A stretch of 64,000 nucleotides of DNA from Adiantum capillus-veneris (Eukaryota > Streptophyta > Polypodiopsida > Polypodiales > Pteridaceae): NCBI GenBank assembly GCA_014529385.2, contig CM043946.1, positions 15,891,077-15,955,076 of the forward strand, given 5' to 3'. The translations under genes were made by a program, and so were the position numbers. Shown piece after piece: positions 35,571 through 47,560 of the stretch (positions are counted from its first letter, which is position 1; every line of letters begins with the position of its first letter). The notes under the pieces were generated by a model. It was not told where the DNA came from, ran no database searches, and saw nothing but the letters and a program-made list of their open reading frames with translations.

Positions 35571-35640
35571 GATCTTGTGCACACTTGCCGCGTAACGACT
35601 CCAAAAATCTACTCTTTATTTTCGTAAAAACAAATGAATT

Positions 35641-38600
35641 AATCTAAGGCATCCGACTTAGTGCATCCGCTACTACATTATATCGCCCCTTGTGATATCG
35701 TAGCTTACAATCATAACCTTGAAGGATTTCTGCCCATCTAGCTTTACAACCCTTCAAGCCCGTTTGAGTAGTAAACCATTTGATACTCTCATAGTCAAAA
35801 ACCACATCAAACTCGACACCATATAAATAGTATCGCCATTTTTGTAAAGCATGAATTATGGCATAGAGCTCTCTCTCATAGACATAATAATTATGTTGAG
35901 CTCTATCTAACTTTTTACTTTCAAAGGCTATAGGTCTTCCCTCCTGGAGAAGTACCGCTCCATTTGCTTTATCACTAGCATCAGTCTCTACCACAAACGG
36001 CTTAAGTGGGTCAAGAATTGCTAGGATGGGAGCAGTGGCTATAGCTACCTTGAGTTGTTCAAAACTGCGTTTTTGGGCTTCTTCCTAAGAAAAGGTCTTA
36101 CCTTTTTCTTTAAGTTGATCCGTCATAGGAACAACAATTTTGTCATAATCATGGATATACTGTCGATAAAATCCAACCATGCCTAAGAATATTTGAGGCT
36201 CCTCAACCGTGTTGGGATGTGCCCATCGAAGAATGGCAGCCACCTTATCAGTGTCCATTTTGATGCTAGAATAGAAGATCACATGACCGAGGTAATGTAT
36301 CTCTGTTTTAAAGAAATCGCACTTGCTTTGCTTAGCATATAGAGCATGAGTTCGTAGTTGTTCGAACATTGATTGTAAGTGTTATCTGTGTTCATCTTCG
36401 GTCTTACTATAAATGAGAATGTCATCAAGAAAAACCACAACAAATTTTTCAAGATAGGAACGTAAGACACTATCCATGAGTGTCATAAATGTAGTTGGAG
36501 CATTGGTTAAACCAAAAGGCATAACCAAAAATTCAAAATGCCCGAACCGTGTTCTAAAGGCAGTTTTGGAGATATCTTGCAAAAGGATACGCAACTGGTG
36601 GTATCCTGAACGAAGATCTATCTTTGTATAGTATCTTGGCCCATGGAGTTGATCAAACAACTCATCCACTTGAGGCAAAGGATACTGGTTCTTGATGGTT
36701 ATGGTGTTTAATCTGTGATAATCTACGCACATGCGCATAGTACCATCTTTCTTTTTTACCAATAGAATTGGTGCTGCCCAAGGCGAAGTGCTAGGTCTAA
36801 TGAAACTACAGGCGAGGTAGTCAGCCAACTGACTCTTAACCTCCTTTGGCTTCTTTAGCACTCATACGACGATAAGGTGGTTTACTCACCGGTTTACTGC
36901 CTGGCAAGACATCTATGCCATGCTGCACATCACGTGTAGGGGGTAACCTGGTGGTAAATCACTTGAGAATACATCACTATACTCCGTGAGTAAGTGAGTC
37001 AGCTTTTGCCGTGCAAAAGGAGAAAGTAAACTAGAGTTATGCTAGGATGGAGAATCTTGTAATTTTAATAATGTTTATTTTACAACAGTTACACGTTGCT
37101 CAATAGAATTAAAATTGAGAGCGTTTTGCTCGTTAGATTTGTTAACACGTTGCTTATCATTAAAATTATTGCACTTGCATATCATTACTAAAATTCACAG
37201 CACTTTGTTCCTGAGAATTCAAAAGACTTGGAGACAAGCAGTAACACAAAAAGACTTCATCTATGAAATCTGCTTTTTGCAAAATAGAAAGCTCAGTTGT
37301 ACATATAATAGGTGCAGATGGTATATTTTTCTCACCATGCCAAAGCAGATGTTTACCATTGGCCATAAAGGATAAGGAGTTGTGTTCATAACAAGTGTGT
37401 AATGTGTTTCCTAAACCATGCAGCCACTCCCGTCCTAAAACTATGTCAGCACGGTCCATGTTCATAACTTGAAAGTCAAGGGTCAACGTATGATCTTGAA
37501 CAATAAGCTCAACCCCTTGAACTATCGTGCCCCATACTTATTTATCATTGCCAGACATCTGTTCGACCACATACTTGTGAGAGCAGGGAGTCTGTATAAG
37601 CTTCAATTTCATGACTAGCTTATAGTTCAGGAAGTTATGAGTTGCATCATCATCCACTAAAATACAAACACGTTGTCCGTTAATAGTACCATGCATGCGA
37701 ATCAAATCATGGGGGCCAAAGGTGGGCTGCCACATTGAAGCAGACACACAACACTTGTGCTTTTCTTCCATATGAAGAACCTCTATAGCACAATATTTAG
37801 GAGATGAATCTAATGTGAGGCGTTGCACTGTGTGCATGGCTTTTTATTTGCCTTGCAAAAGAGGACAATCTTTCTTGTTATGTTGGTCCAAAAGACATCT
37901 AAAACACAAATTGTGTTTCTTTGCACGCTCAAAATCAGCAGTGTTGAGAGACCCACGTGGAGTATCTCGTGATTGCTTAGACCTCTTAGCCTCTTATGGA
38001 CGTGGAGAGGTAGATTGTCTCTTATTCCTCTTGGAACGTGTGAGAGATCTACCTCGCCATTGCTCTTAACCACATTGCTCTTAGCAAAATTATTCTTAGA
38101 GTAGGGAACATTTCCTCTCTTGGTCATCATCATATCTTTGGGCATGACTGATGGCTTCTTCCAATGTTTTTGGATGTTGGGTCTTGACATGAAGACGACA
38201 GTCTTTGTCAAGACCCCTATTAAAACCCCGTATCTTGTGGAATTCATCTAGACCTTCTGTTTTTAAAATGATTTTTCGATACTTCGAAAGGCACTGTGTG
38301 AGAGAGGCGCAACATGCGGAATGCATCCCATGCTAACCAATTCTCATCTTCTTCATTGAAGTCCAAAAACTCTTTGGAGAAAGAAGCTTGAAATGCAGCC
38401 GAAGACGGAGGACGATTATCTATTGGAAATGGCATCCACCACTTATAGGCTTTGCCTTTAAGAGATATTGTTTCCACAACCGTCTTTATATCCGGGGTGT
38501 TTCTCAATCTATGAATATCACTCCCATTTGTGTAAGACGTATTGACCGCATCCTTGTTGCGATCACGCTCTTCCCCGTGAAACTCGTGAATGGTGATATT

Positions 38601-38965
38601 CTTAAGTAATGCATTGCTACCTTCTCCATCTTCTGGAGCACTTGTCTCTTGGACTCCTTGAGTCGTGCGAGTTTTGTTTCCTTAAACCGTGCCACTTGTG
38701 GCTCCTTGAGCCGTATGTGAATTCATAAATTTCACAAGTAGCTCTATAAGATTTGTAACATTTGCATTGAGTGCAAAGAAGTTGCATTCAAGTACGCTTT
38801 GGCGATTTTTCAAAGTCTTGAAATCGGTCATATCTACAAGTCCATGATCTCCTAGATCATCATCGCCATGCATATTGGTGTTCAGCAGCACACATGGTGC
38901 CCTGATTTTGACCTACGTGCTCATAATTAGAAGTGTGTGTAGGTGGAATATCCTCACTGGCCATG
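35641..38965 (-). pseudogene. Ty3/gypsy gag-pol, decayed and truncated
   Basis: In transcription order: a gag-like region from about 38965, retrotransposon gag (about 38510-38240), zinc knuckle CFRCLLDQHNKKDC (about 37905-37864), aspartic protease region (37837-37166), reverse transcriptase with [16 protein letters not shown] and FLDD (36861-36382), and RNase H starting VETDASD and ending ALSRMP (35994-35641). The integrase is absent; the element stops at the edge of the satellite. Stops at 36382 and 36085 and frame changes near 36850, 37500 and 38250 break it. The protease site reads L-V-D-D-D-A where D-(S/T)-G-A is expected. Confidence 0.9.
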
Positions 38966-39330
38966 GTAAACACACACTAATGTAAAGAGAGAAAAAAATT
39001 GTCAACTTGTACCTTGTGAAGCTTGAAGTCTTTGTGTTTTTTATGCTCGGCAATTTGTGTTGCATGCAAACCTCGCCTTGCGAAAATTGTAGCACTTCAT
39101 GTGTCATTCGTCGTAAGAACACCTTTGTTGATTCTTCACAAAAACTTGTCGTTTTTGTGAAGGCTTTTGTTCACTTTGAAGCTACCTCCTTGAGGAAAAA
39201 AAAAATTGGAGAAAACTTGCCTTTCTCCAAGAAGTGAAAAGGAAGGGTGAAACTATTTTCTTGAAGTTTGAAGCTCTTCCTTTCCTTCTAGCTTTCTTTT
39301 CAACACAAGTATGCTATCTTTCCTTGTTAT

Positions 39331-39402
39331 ACACAACAAGGCTCAATAGCTTCATGGTAAGTGTTAGCCTCTTACCCTCATGGGTTGGTTCGACCCTCCT
39401 TC
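39331..39402 (+). repeat. tRNA-like segment (possible SINE)
   Basis: GGCTCAATAGCTTCATGGTA resembles a tRNA D-arm, and GGTTCGACCCT about 45 bases later matches a box B. The arms do not give a clean cloverleaf by eye, so a tRNA-derived element is more likely than a functional tRNA. It lies in the leader of the minus-strand gypsy element. Confidence 0.35.
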
Positions 39403-39681
39403 ATGCAAAGGTTAAGCAGGCTTGCCTACGTATGCAGCCAATGGTGCCAACAAAAGCCTTTGGAGTCTCGGTGCCGTAGAGTTGCCAGTCGACTTTGCCT
39501 TGGTCGTGCGTTGCGGAGGGCGTAGGTGGGTTGGTCAGTTGTAGCTGTCTGTCTTTGTGCGTAGAAAACTATGTCAATCTTCTGTTTTTTGCACAGCGGA
39601 GTCATCGCTGTCTGCAGATCGTGGGAGAGAAGCAGCGCATCGCGTGCACATGCAACCCGCTTTTCTCCTTTTTCAAAAATA

Positions 39682-39819
39682 GCTCGGATACCAGTGAAAG
39701 GGTGATGGTAATGCGTGTGCTAGTCTCCACCCAACCGTGTTATCTTATAGCCTCCCCCTAGCTTACACATTGTCAGGCCGTGCGGGTGGCCTTTCCCGTA
39801 GGACCCATGTCCTTACACA
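39682..39819 (-). repeat. candidate gypsy LTR (short) and primer binding site
   Basis: On the minus strand TGGTATCCGAGC (39693-39682) resembles the initiator tRNA-Met primer site. Directly before it is a 125-bp TG...CA segment (39819-39695) beginning TGTGTAAGGACATGGG. A similar TGTGAGGACATGG follows the plus-strand gypsy tail at 42012. Purine-rich GGAGGGGAGAC sits just outside on the minus strand, so this LTR may join the ends of two elements. Confidence 0.5.
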
Positions 39820-39829
39820 GTCTCCCCTC

Positions 39830-40980
39830 CAATAGGTTCTCCCATTATTATAGATTCTCCCATTAGGAGAGACTTGGTATAATACAATCTTTGTGTTCCT
39901 TGTGACCTTGGTGATGCTATGAAGATGGAAAGCTTCATGCATCACGAGCATAACATAGACTTTGTAAAGAAAAGCATTAACCATCCTTGGCCTCAGTCCC
40001 AAGGCCTCAAACAACTTCGAAGGTGGGGAGAGCTAGTGGGGATTGAGGGTAGGAAAGAGGAAGAAGAATCATTCATAGGAGAAAGAAATAGTTCCTCACT
40101 TATCATCACTCTTCTTGCTAGCATACATAATAGCAAAGTAAATGAAGATGAAGAATATGGAAAGCTTAAACATTGAAGCATGGCTTTTGGTTGGATTTAC
40201 ATTCCATAGCAAAGAGTGTTGGTGTAGGCTCTCAACTTCTCAACAATCTTGGAGAAGGAGATGGAGTTCTTGCACTTTCACCAAGTGAGAATGTGTGAAA
40301 AATGAGTGTGTGAAAGAGTGTATACCCCCAACCACACTCCTTGCTTGCTTTAGTCGACCCCTCCTTTTTGCTCAAGCTTGAAGCTCATTGGATCCCTCTA
40401 AGGCTAGCCAATCACATGCATAATGCATTTCAAGAAACATGGGTAGCATTAGAACAAGTGTCCTCCTTACCTCTTTGAGAGAGAGAGAACTTCAAAATGT
40501 CTAGATATTTGTTGAATTGAACTAGAAGCTCATTGGACCCCTCTTTAGCCAAGCCAATAGGATTCAAGCACACCATGTGGCTAAGCATAGGGAGAGCTTG
40601 ACATGTGTCCATGTGCCCCTTGAAAAGGGGGTGTCCTTTGGGTGAGTGGAAGGTTAAGTCAAAGATTCCCCTAACTTTGGGGCTTTCCCCCTCCTTTGTA
40701 GGGTCTCTTTTTTACTCAAGCACCTTACCCCCCATGCATGGGAAGCTTGTCAAGCACCTTCCTCATCAAGCATGACAAGCACCTCAAGCACCTTAGTCAG
40801 CAAGCACGACAAGCACCTCAAGCACCTTAGTCACCAAGCACGACAAGAACCTCAAGCTTGGGCCAGGTTCCCACCTTAAGCACAGCCCTAGCTTGCCTAA
40901 GGTCTAAGGACTTTTAACACTAACTTTTGAAGGTCTTTAATGAATCTAACCCTAAGGTATTTTAAGCTCCATTAGATGCA
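39830..40980. other. non-coding, probably gypsy-derived, with a 36-bp tandem repeat
   Basis: A minus-strand frame at 40014-39763 ends with WRGDCVRTW, which recalls the end of a gypsy polyprotein, but evidence is weak. At 40770-40862 the unit AGCACGACAAGCACCTCAAG is repeated about three times. Confidence 0.4.
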
Positions 40981-41180
40981 CATTTCTCTTTGATAGACTA
41001 CCTCCTTTTGGACCCATATTGAGATGTAACCATCTCTCCTCTTGGTCTCCTGCTAAGATAAGTTTAGAAGTACTTATTGCACATTGTTCTTTGGTAGACC
41101 GTCTCCTTTTGGACCCCTATTGAGATGCAACCATTTCTCCTTTTGGTCCCCTGTTGAGATAGGTCTAGAAGCACATATCT
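40977..41180. repeat. tandem duplication of about 100 bp
   Basis: Two units share CTCCTTTTGGACCC-TATTGAGATG-AACCAT-TCTCC and end with AGAAG(T/C)AC. Function unknown. Confidence 0.7.
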
Positions 41181-41399
41181 ATATCCTAACTCTTGTTCCC
41201 CTTTTATCTTCCCATATTAAATGATGAGTTTAATATGAGAAAATCATTTGGTAAAACTAGATATTATAATTTATGACATAGTTGTTCCAATGGAAAGGGT
41301 TAATTAAGTGTAGGAAGACATGCTATGAGTGTAAGTCAACAAGAAACAAACAAACTAAGAAGATTATCTCTATACTCTTAATTTTTCTTACACTAGTAT

Positions 41400-42011
41400 A
41401 AGCCATGCGATTGCCAAGTTTATCCCATGTATGATTGTGTATGGCTTCCAACCTACATTGTCAATTTCAGCCACAAAGAAACTTCAGCATATCGATGGTT
41501 GTCTTCAGGACCGTATGGATATGTTACGTACGACTTGCCAAAGTGTTTGGCAACCTGAAGGCTATTATAGAAAAGATGCAAATGAAATGACGGTTCACGT
41601 TACTGTCAAGAAAGGTGACGAGGTCTTCTTTAAGGTTCAGAACACTCAAAAAGTCTAAAAGCCAAACCGGCACCTACGTTAATCTCCAAGATTTTGTGGA
41701 CCTTTGAATTAGCTCTTTCACCACATTCTTGCATCCATTTGGTATTTCATGTAAGTCATTTATGGCGACGCTTACATTTGGACAATGACATTGTCAATCA
41801 AAATATCTTGATTGTTTTCATTGACTGCATGAATCCAAACAAATCATGGATTATCATGAGTAAAGTACCATAGCACCATATTCTTCATCAAGTACTAGTG
41901 AAGTGAGATATTGACTTGAAGAAGGTGCTACTTAGAAAAACATTGGTGTTTGTAAGAGGAAATCCCCACCCTTGTTTTTGAGGATGAATACTTTTCTCCA
42001 AAGGGAAGTAA
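41400..42011 (+). pseudogene. gypsy integrase C-terminal tail, decayed
   Basis: An open part at 41431-41658 encodes IVYGFQPTLSISATKKL and KKGDEVFFKVQNT, typical of the region after the gypsy integrase core. Later, in shifting frames, FEDEYFSPKGSNVRTW (about 41975-42022) matches the usual end of a gypsy polyprotein. It is opposite in strand to the element at 35.6-39.0 kb, so it comes from another insertion. Confidence 0.65.
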
Positions 42012-42830
42012 TGTGAGGACATGGATCATAGGCAGCAATGCTCCATGGAAGACCTGTTCCTCAAATCTAGGTGGGGATTGAATGCTCTCACCATTCATTA
42101 TTATTTATTGGCACATGCATTGAAGCTTTTCTTGAAGGATAGTAGCCATGGACTAATGTAAGCTTCTGTATGTACGCCTCCTTCAAGGTCGGGGTCAGCA
42201 GCCGAAAAGGTGTTGGCTGTTGACACCTCATCAAAGGGAATGTAGGCCCTGTATGATTGCCACTTCCAATTGAATGTTGCCTATCAGCACCATGTACCCT
42301 GACGCCTAAAGCTAGCCATGCAGTCACAATTTGTTGGCCCACCTCCCCTTGACACTTGAAGGCCGGGAATGGTCCCTTGCTGACCATTCGCCAAGAACCC
42401 ACACTTTCGCATGGTGCCCGGCCTTCGTTGGTCGCCATGCAGTTACATGGTTTCCTAGGAATGGTTAGCAAGGGACCATCTACTTTTTGAGAGAAGAGAA
42501 GCTCTCTCCGTAATCGTATGCTTTGTGGGGTTCCTTTGGTTCCAAGGTCTCCCACTAGTAATTTTAAGTGTGGCCTCAAGTGCATTAAAATTATTGATTA
42601 GTATGTCTTTCATTTTTTATAATACCATGTATCCCTTGCCTTCTCTTCATAATACGCCTACATGGTGGAAGTCAGAGCATTCTAAATTATCAAATTCCAT
42701 GCCACAACAAAGAGAGCCTTTCAATGTGAAGTTTATAGCATATCCAAATTACAAGAAAATGTTCCTCCTCCACATGCTAAAAAAAGACATTACCAAAATA
42801 CAAGTAAAATATGAATGTCTTCGAATTTAG
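42012..42830. repeat. putative gypsy LTR region with inverted repeat
   Basis: TGTGAGGACATGG at 42012 is where the LTR would start after the polyprotein end. Inside, 42369-42391 and 42456-42478 are near-perfect reverse complements (ATGGTCCCTTGCT-ACCATTC). The 3' end of the LTR could not be placed. The 165-codon minus frame across it (42585-42088) is probably fortuitous. Confidence 0.45.
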
Positions 42831-42960
42831 GGCATTTTGAGAATTTTTGCAAAATATAAGGGGTATACTGGGAAACTGTTAATTTTGAGAGGTGCTATGG
42901 GATTTCAACCAATTCAGGGGTGTTTTGGTCATTTCCCCTTTGAGAATTTCAGTCTTTGTT
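42828..42960. repeat. dispersed AT-rich repeat, weak copy 3
   Basis: Blocks such as GGGCATTTTGAGAATTTTTG and GGGGTGTTTTGGTCATTTCC resemble the ends of the copies at 13.6 and 21.9 kb. Assignment is tentative. Confidence 0.35.
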
Positions 42961-43264
42961 CCCAACTTTCATTAGCAACAGAAATAAGTTCAAAGGATGT
43001 TATACATTTATCAAGAAAGCTTAATAGATTTAGGACAGTTAATTTGCACAAAAAATTGCTACTAAGAAAGTAGCTTCAAACTCCAAGGGTAATTTGCTGT
43101 TAATCTTTTAGGAATATGCCAGGTATCGAACGAAGAGTAATGTTTCTGGATCAGACAACATATAAAGATGAAGTCTTAGTGCTCGATTTGTGGTAGAACA
43201 GGGACCTCACTCCGTAGTGCCCTCTATTCTGATAACCTCACTAGTGCGGCCAGCAGCCTTTGGC

Positions 43265-43269
<5 letters not shown>

Positions 43270-43313
<44 letters not shown>

Positions 43314-43402
43314 GCTGTGTAGCCAGAGCTGCAAGGCACACAGGCCGGATCATGAGGTGCAGCCACATGTCCCCCCGGGGGGGGGGGGGGGGGGGGGGGG
43401 GA
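43270..43402. repeat. (CT)n tract and poly-G tract
   Basis: CT run at about 43270-43307, and about 20-25 G at 43378-43401. Between 43402 and 44514 no gene is supported; part of it should be the 3' flank of the DEG1 gene. Confidence 0.9.
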
Positions 43403-44514
43403 GGGAGATCTCTGTGCCTTCTATAATAGTTATAGATTAGATATAGATTGTCTTGCCTCACATTAAATGACATGCCAACAAAAAACATTTGATAGTTGTT
43501 TTTCAAGAAGCGAATTTTGGTGAGCAAGCAGGGTACTGAAGAAGCCCAAGTCACTGAACACTCCAGAGAGCAACATGAAAACCACTATAGACCGTAAAAC
43601 CCTCTCATTCGGTAATTATCCTGGATGAAGCCCAACCAAATGTGTATGCCAAAGACCAACATTTTCCACATACTCTTTAAAATCCAACTTTGACTGAGTA
43701 ATGATAAAAACACAAGTCGCTGCATGCCAGATAGAGATTCAATATTAGTGGAGCTTTGCCAGTATATTGACTGATAGACCATGAAGGATGCTCCTTTTTC
43801 CCTTTTAATATCACAAATTTCCATCTTTGAGGCACCAGAGCCACACAGTGGCAAACTTTGTCTACATGCACCCGGCTAAGAGACCAAACACAGCTCAAAA
43901 AGAACAGTCTTCAATACACATTACCTTCTTGTGCTCTTGCGATCCTCAATTCATCACCACAATCACATAGCTAAGAGATTGCCATGGCTCAAGAAGAATT
44001 ATGTTCAAAACCCATTACCTTCTGGTGCACTTAAGCTCATTGCTTCACTAACACTAAGCAAAAACCTTTGGCTGTCAACTCTATCGCTGCCAGTCCATAA
44101 CCTCAACACCTAGATAAATCCTTCACCTAAGAAAGAAATTGCAAGTTAGTTATAGACTCATGGTAGTCATCCACAAATCAGTAGCTCCGTCACCTACAGT
44201 TTCATTGATAACTACAACCCTTGGTACATTTTGGATTACTTTTCTGAGGATACAAATTTGCTGCTGTAACTGCAGCACAAATAATATGTGAAGTAGGAAA
44301 TTTAATTTCGAGAATCACAATAATTATGCCCATTTTGCACTGTTCAATCGAACCTCAAATGCCAACTTAACACCTCTATGCAGGAAGCTGACCAGAAGCC
44401 TGCTGTGTATAATTGTAATCTTCTCGAGGTCCTCAGAGTCTCAATGCGTAGACATGGCAAGTACTAAAACAACCATTGAAGAAATGATCTCAATCCTTGA
44501 AAATTGTACCAGGC

Positions 44515-45057
44515 TCAGTCTCTAGCTTCAAGAGTAACTGGAACATCTACTTTCTTATCACCACGTAGTACTTCAACCGTAACCTGCAAAGCATACCGCA
44601 TGTCAAGCCCTGTGACAAAAGTACACAATATTTTGGAGATGTCATTACGCTCCTAAAACACAGAAGAAAAAACCTTGCCTGGTCCCCTACTTTACAACGA
44701 TCCAGGATCTTGTAAAGATCACTCCCATTGCTCACTTTCTGCCCATTTAAAGAAGTAATGATGTCACCCAATACAAGGCGTCCATATTCATCTCTCGAAG
44801 TAGGTCTTAAGCCCTGACATAACAGAAGTGACAGAAGACTTAGTCAGCTTTGATGATGCCTTGAAAAAGGCTCCACAAGTCTGCAAATGTTTCAAAAAGT
44901 TTACCGCTTTTCCAGCTGGTCCTCCGGGTGGAGCGTCGAGTACAAGAACGCCACTGACTCCTAATTGCTCAACAGACTGTTCTGGTGCAAATGAAATACC
45001 TAAAACAGGTCGTGTCACCTTTCCATACTTGATGATTTGATCAACAATGCCACTGAC
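44515..45057 (-). CDS. DEG1: DEG1-type chloroplast serine protease, last three exons
   Basis: Exons on the minus strand: 45057-44905 (51 codons), 44813-44679 (45 codons), 44583-44515 (22 codons plus TGA). All are phase 0. The encoded text (VSGIVDQIIKYGKVTRP, FAPEQSVEQLGVSGVLVLDA, LGDIITSLNGQKVSNGSDLY, KVGDQ, VTVEVLRGDKK) is the PDZ domain and C-terminus of plant DEG1/DEGP1, a thylakoid-lumen trypsin-like protease involved in photosystem II repair. The last intron has a GC donor (CAG|GCAAGG), a known minor class; using it keeps the family sequence KVGDQ-VTVEV intact. The protease domain and transit peptide are not found upstream: from 45.2 kb on there is LINE debris. Either the next intron is longer than the rest of the window (over 18 kb) or this is a gene fragment. 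Confidence 0.88.
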
Positions 45058-45189
45058 CTGCAACGTAAGCCCTTCAATGCAAGACATGAAAAAGACACAA
45101 CAAAAAGAAAAAAGAAAGTAGGGTAAAGTGTACAACTTTCAGAACAATTTAGTCATGGGCAGAAACTGAACAGCTAAAACAAGTCATAC

Positions 45190-46410
45190 CTTTGCCTGGA
45201 TTAATAGATGTTAGCATTATATTTCTCAATGTGGTACACAGTGCAATAGCACTTATTCCCATGCTGAGCTATGATCACACCTACATGCGTCATGTAAACA
45301 TGGGGAGGTGTAGAAGACTTGTGACAGTTGATGAGTGCACCACTGGCCAAGCAGAAGGTAGCTAGAGCAGCCCGTAAACTGTCCAAAGTGTGTCTGTGTC
45401 ATAAGCGTCCTGACTGTCTCCTGAAACCCCATGAAAGTTTCAAGGACTGTGCCGTGCAAGTCAGGGATGGAACATGCGAGGCATCTTACCAGAAACTGCA
45501 AAATGGGATCTGTCCCAATCATCTCTCATATGGCGCAATAAATGTCAAAGAAGATGGCATGACTACCTGCCATCGTCAGAGGTCTCTACATTGCTAAAAT
45601 CTCTTCCTACACTCCACAATAGCTAATAGATCCACAATCTTCTCCCAAAAGTCAGCTCTGTCATAAGGCGAAGTGGGAGCATACATACACATCACTCCTA
45701 CCAAAGAATCATCAATTTGAAGAGAGATTCAAATCACTCGGCCATGTACCAATATACCATGGTCACGCACACAATGTCAAACGTGATCCGATAGAATGCA
45801 TACACCACTTCTAGGATACTGCTGACCGAGCACAATTTCCCAAAATGTATGAGATGCCTCAAGCAATTGCTTGCCGTATCTACGGTAGCGGTCCATACAT
45901 ACCTTGTGCTCCTGCACAAGAAGTTTATCCACATCTCAGTCTACACAAGAACGCAGGTGTGATGCCATCCATTGGCATTCCCAAGTAGCAATATGCAAAT
46001 CCATGTAACAAGTATAGATGAACCTGCAACTCAAAGACATGCACCAACCGTTCCAACCACTACAAGACTTAAAAATCAATGCTGAGCAGTAGAGATCGGA
46101 GGAGCTAGCTTGTAACGAAAGAGCGAGCAACTGTAAACCAAGCACCGTAATAGTTTAGAGAGCATCACAGTGTGCTAACAACTGCGGACTCTAACCATAC
46201 TCGCATGGTGTGAGGAATCGGTGTTCTATACTCCACAGACAATACCATCGGCAGACAATAAATGTCCTCTGAGTGTAGCCACTCAATGCATGGCAATTGC
46301 AGCCTGCCCAAGTCTGGATAGCCTGCAAAGCATGGTGAAGAACAAACTCCATGATTGAGGCCTCCGTCCAAGTCTCTCTGGCAGCAAAAGGTAGAGAGCT
46401 GGAGAGCATG
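45190..46410 (-). pseudogene. LINE debris, strongly decayed
   Basis: Minus-strand fragments resemble a plant LINE: GVMCMYAPTSPYDRADFW (about 45690-45640, endonuclease region) and DSLRAALATFCLASGALIN (about 45385-45325, reverse transcriptase region). They are separated by stops and frame changes. It lies within or next to the intron upstream of the DEG1 exons. Confidence 0.5.
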
Positions 46411-46604
46411 GGACTCTACTTGCTACCTAGGAAAGCGTGCACCATCTGCGCACGCCGCAAAATGTACAAACATACCAACAGAGAACTTGAGCAATCGCCA
46501 CTATACTCAGCTCTTGGGAACTGTCAAGCTGTTGGAGCACTAGCCATAAGGATCGAGGCACATGGGGAGGTGGCCGAGTGCACGAAAGAGGAGGCGAAGA
46601 TACA

Positions 46605-46608
<4 letters not shown>

Positions 46609-46664
<56 letters not shown>
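46609..46664. repeat. (CT)n microsatellite
   Basis: About 28 CT units followed by CGTGCGCAGTCCC. The second tract at 46988-47064 is also followed by CGTGCGCAGTCCC, so the two tracts and their flank are related. Confidence 0.95.
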
Positions 46665-46668
<4 letters not shown>

Positions 46669-46899
46669 CGCAGTCCCGACAGCTTCCATCCAGGTAGCCT
46701 TGGCACCAGACCCACCCATGTACCACATCCTACATCCCCCCATTAGTACAGGATGGAGCTAGATAGCTTGATGCATTCTCATGATTGTACTACCTTGAGC
46801 ATACAGACATGCATATACCCCTAGAGATAGAGCTCCATCCCTCCTCAGATACTCCACTACCTACATTCAGTTCAGTTTTGTATCAATTTTGTTTCATTT

Positions 46900-46989
46900 G
46901 TCTTTCCGATAGACGGATGACATACACACAATGTACATTTGATTTGTCTCATAGGCCCATTTCGGCCTGACATAGACGTTAAAAATCTT

Positions 46990-47064
<75 letters not shown>
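46900..47064 (+). mobile_element. isolated LINE 3' end running into (CT)n
   Basis: CATAGGCCCATTTCGGCCTG (from 46950) and AGACGTTAAAAATC match the 3' end pattern of the LINEs at 47.5-59.8 kb, with hairpin arms AGGCC (46953-46957) and GGCCT (46964-46968). It passes directly into a (CT)n tract (about 46988-47064). No coding part precedes it. Confidence 0.6.
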
Positions 47065-47068
<4 letters not shown>

Positions 47069-47560
47069 CGCAGTCCCTGCACCCCCGCCCCCCCTCGTGC
47101 GTAGTCCTTGCACCCCCGCCCCCGCTCGCGCGCTGACCCTGCACCTACCCCCCGCTCGCGCGCTGACCCTGCACCACCGCCCTCTGCTCGCGCGTTGCCC
47201 CTGCACCCGCCCCCCGCTCTCGCGCTGCCCCCTACAACCCCACCCTCTGCTCGCGCGTCGCACCCGCACCTGCCCCCGGCCTGTAGGGTTTTGTCTATCG
47301 CGATGTCTCTCTCTCTCTATCGCGCGGAGTCTATCGCGGGGTCTCTTTCTCTCCCTATCACACTGTTTAATTTTTTTCACGTACTAACTTTTTAAACCCC
47401 CCACACCCCCCATTTTTTAAGTCTATCGCATCTTCATTTTAAGTCTTTTTTGAGTCCTTTTAAGTCTATCCCACACCCCCCATTTTTTAAGTCTATCGCT
47501 TCTTCATTTTAAGTCTTTTTAGAGTCCTTTTAAGTCTATCGTCTCTCTCTCTCTCGGCAT
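47065..47560. repeat. C-rich low-complexity and short tandem repeats
   Basis: Repeats of GCTCGCGCGCTGACCCTGCA (47125-47260) and a duplicated block CCCCCCATTTTTTAAGTCTATCGC (about 47408 and 47477), ending with a short CT run at the 5' junction of the next LINE. Confidence 0.8.

Noticed and set aside
40770-40862. CRISPR-like array
   Set aside because: The 36-bp units are directly adjacent without unique spacers and the sequence is from a plant nuclear genome.
42088-42585. 165-codon minus-strand frame
   Set aside because: It lies across a putative LTR with an inverted repeat and has no recognisable domain.
45253-46409. Upstream DEG1 exons
   Set aside because: No GNSGG-type protease motif could be found on the minus strand here; the fragments resemble LINE proteins instead.
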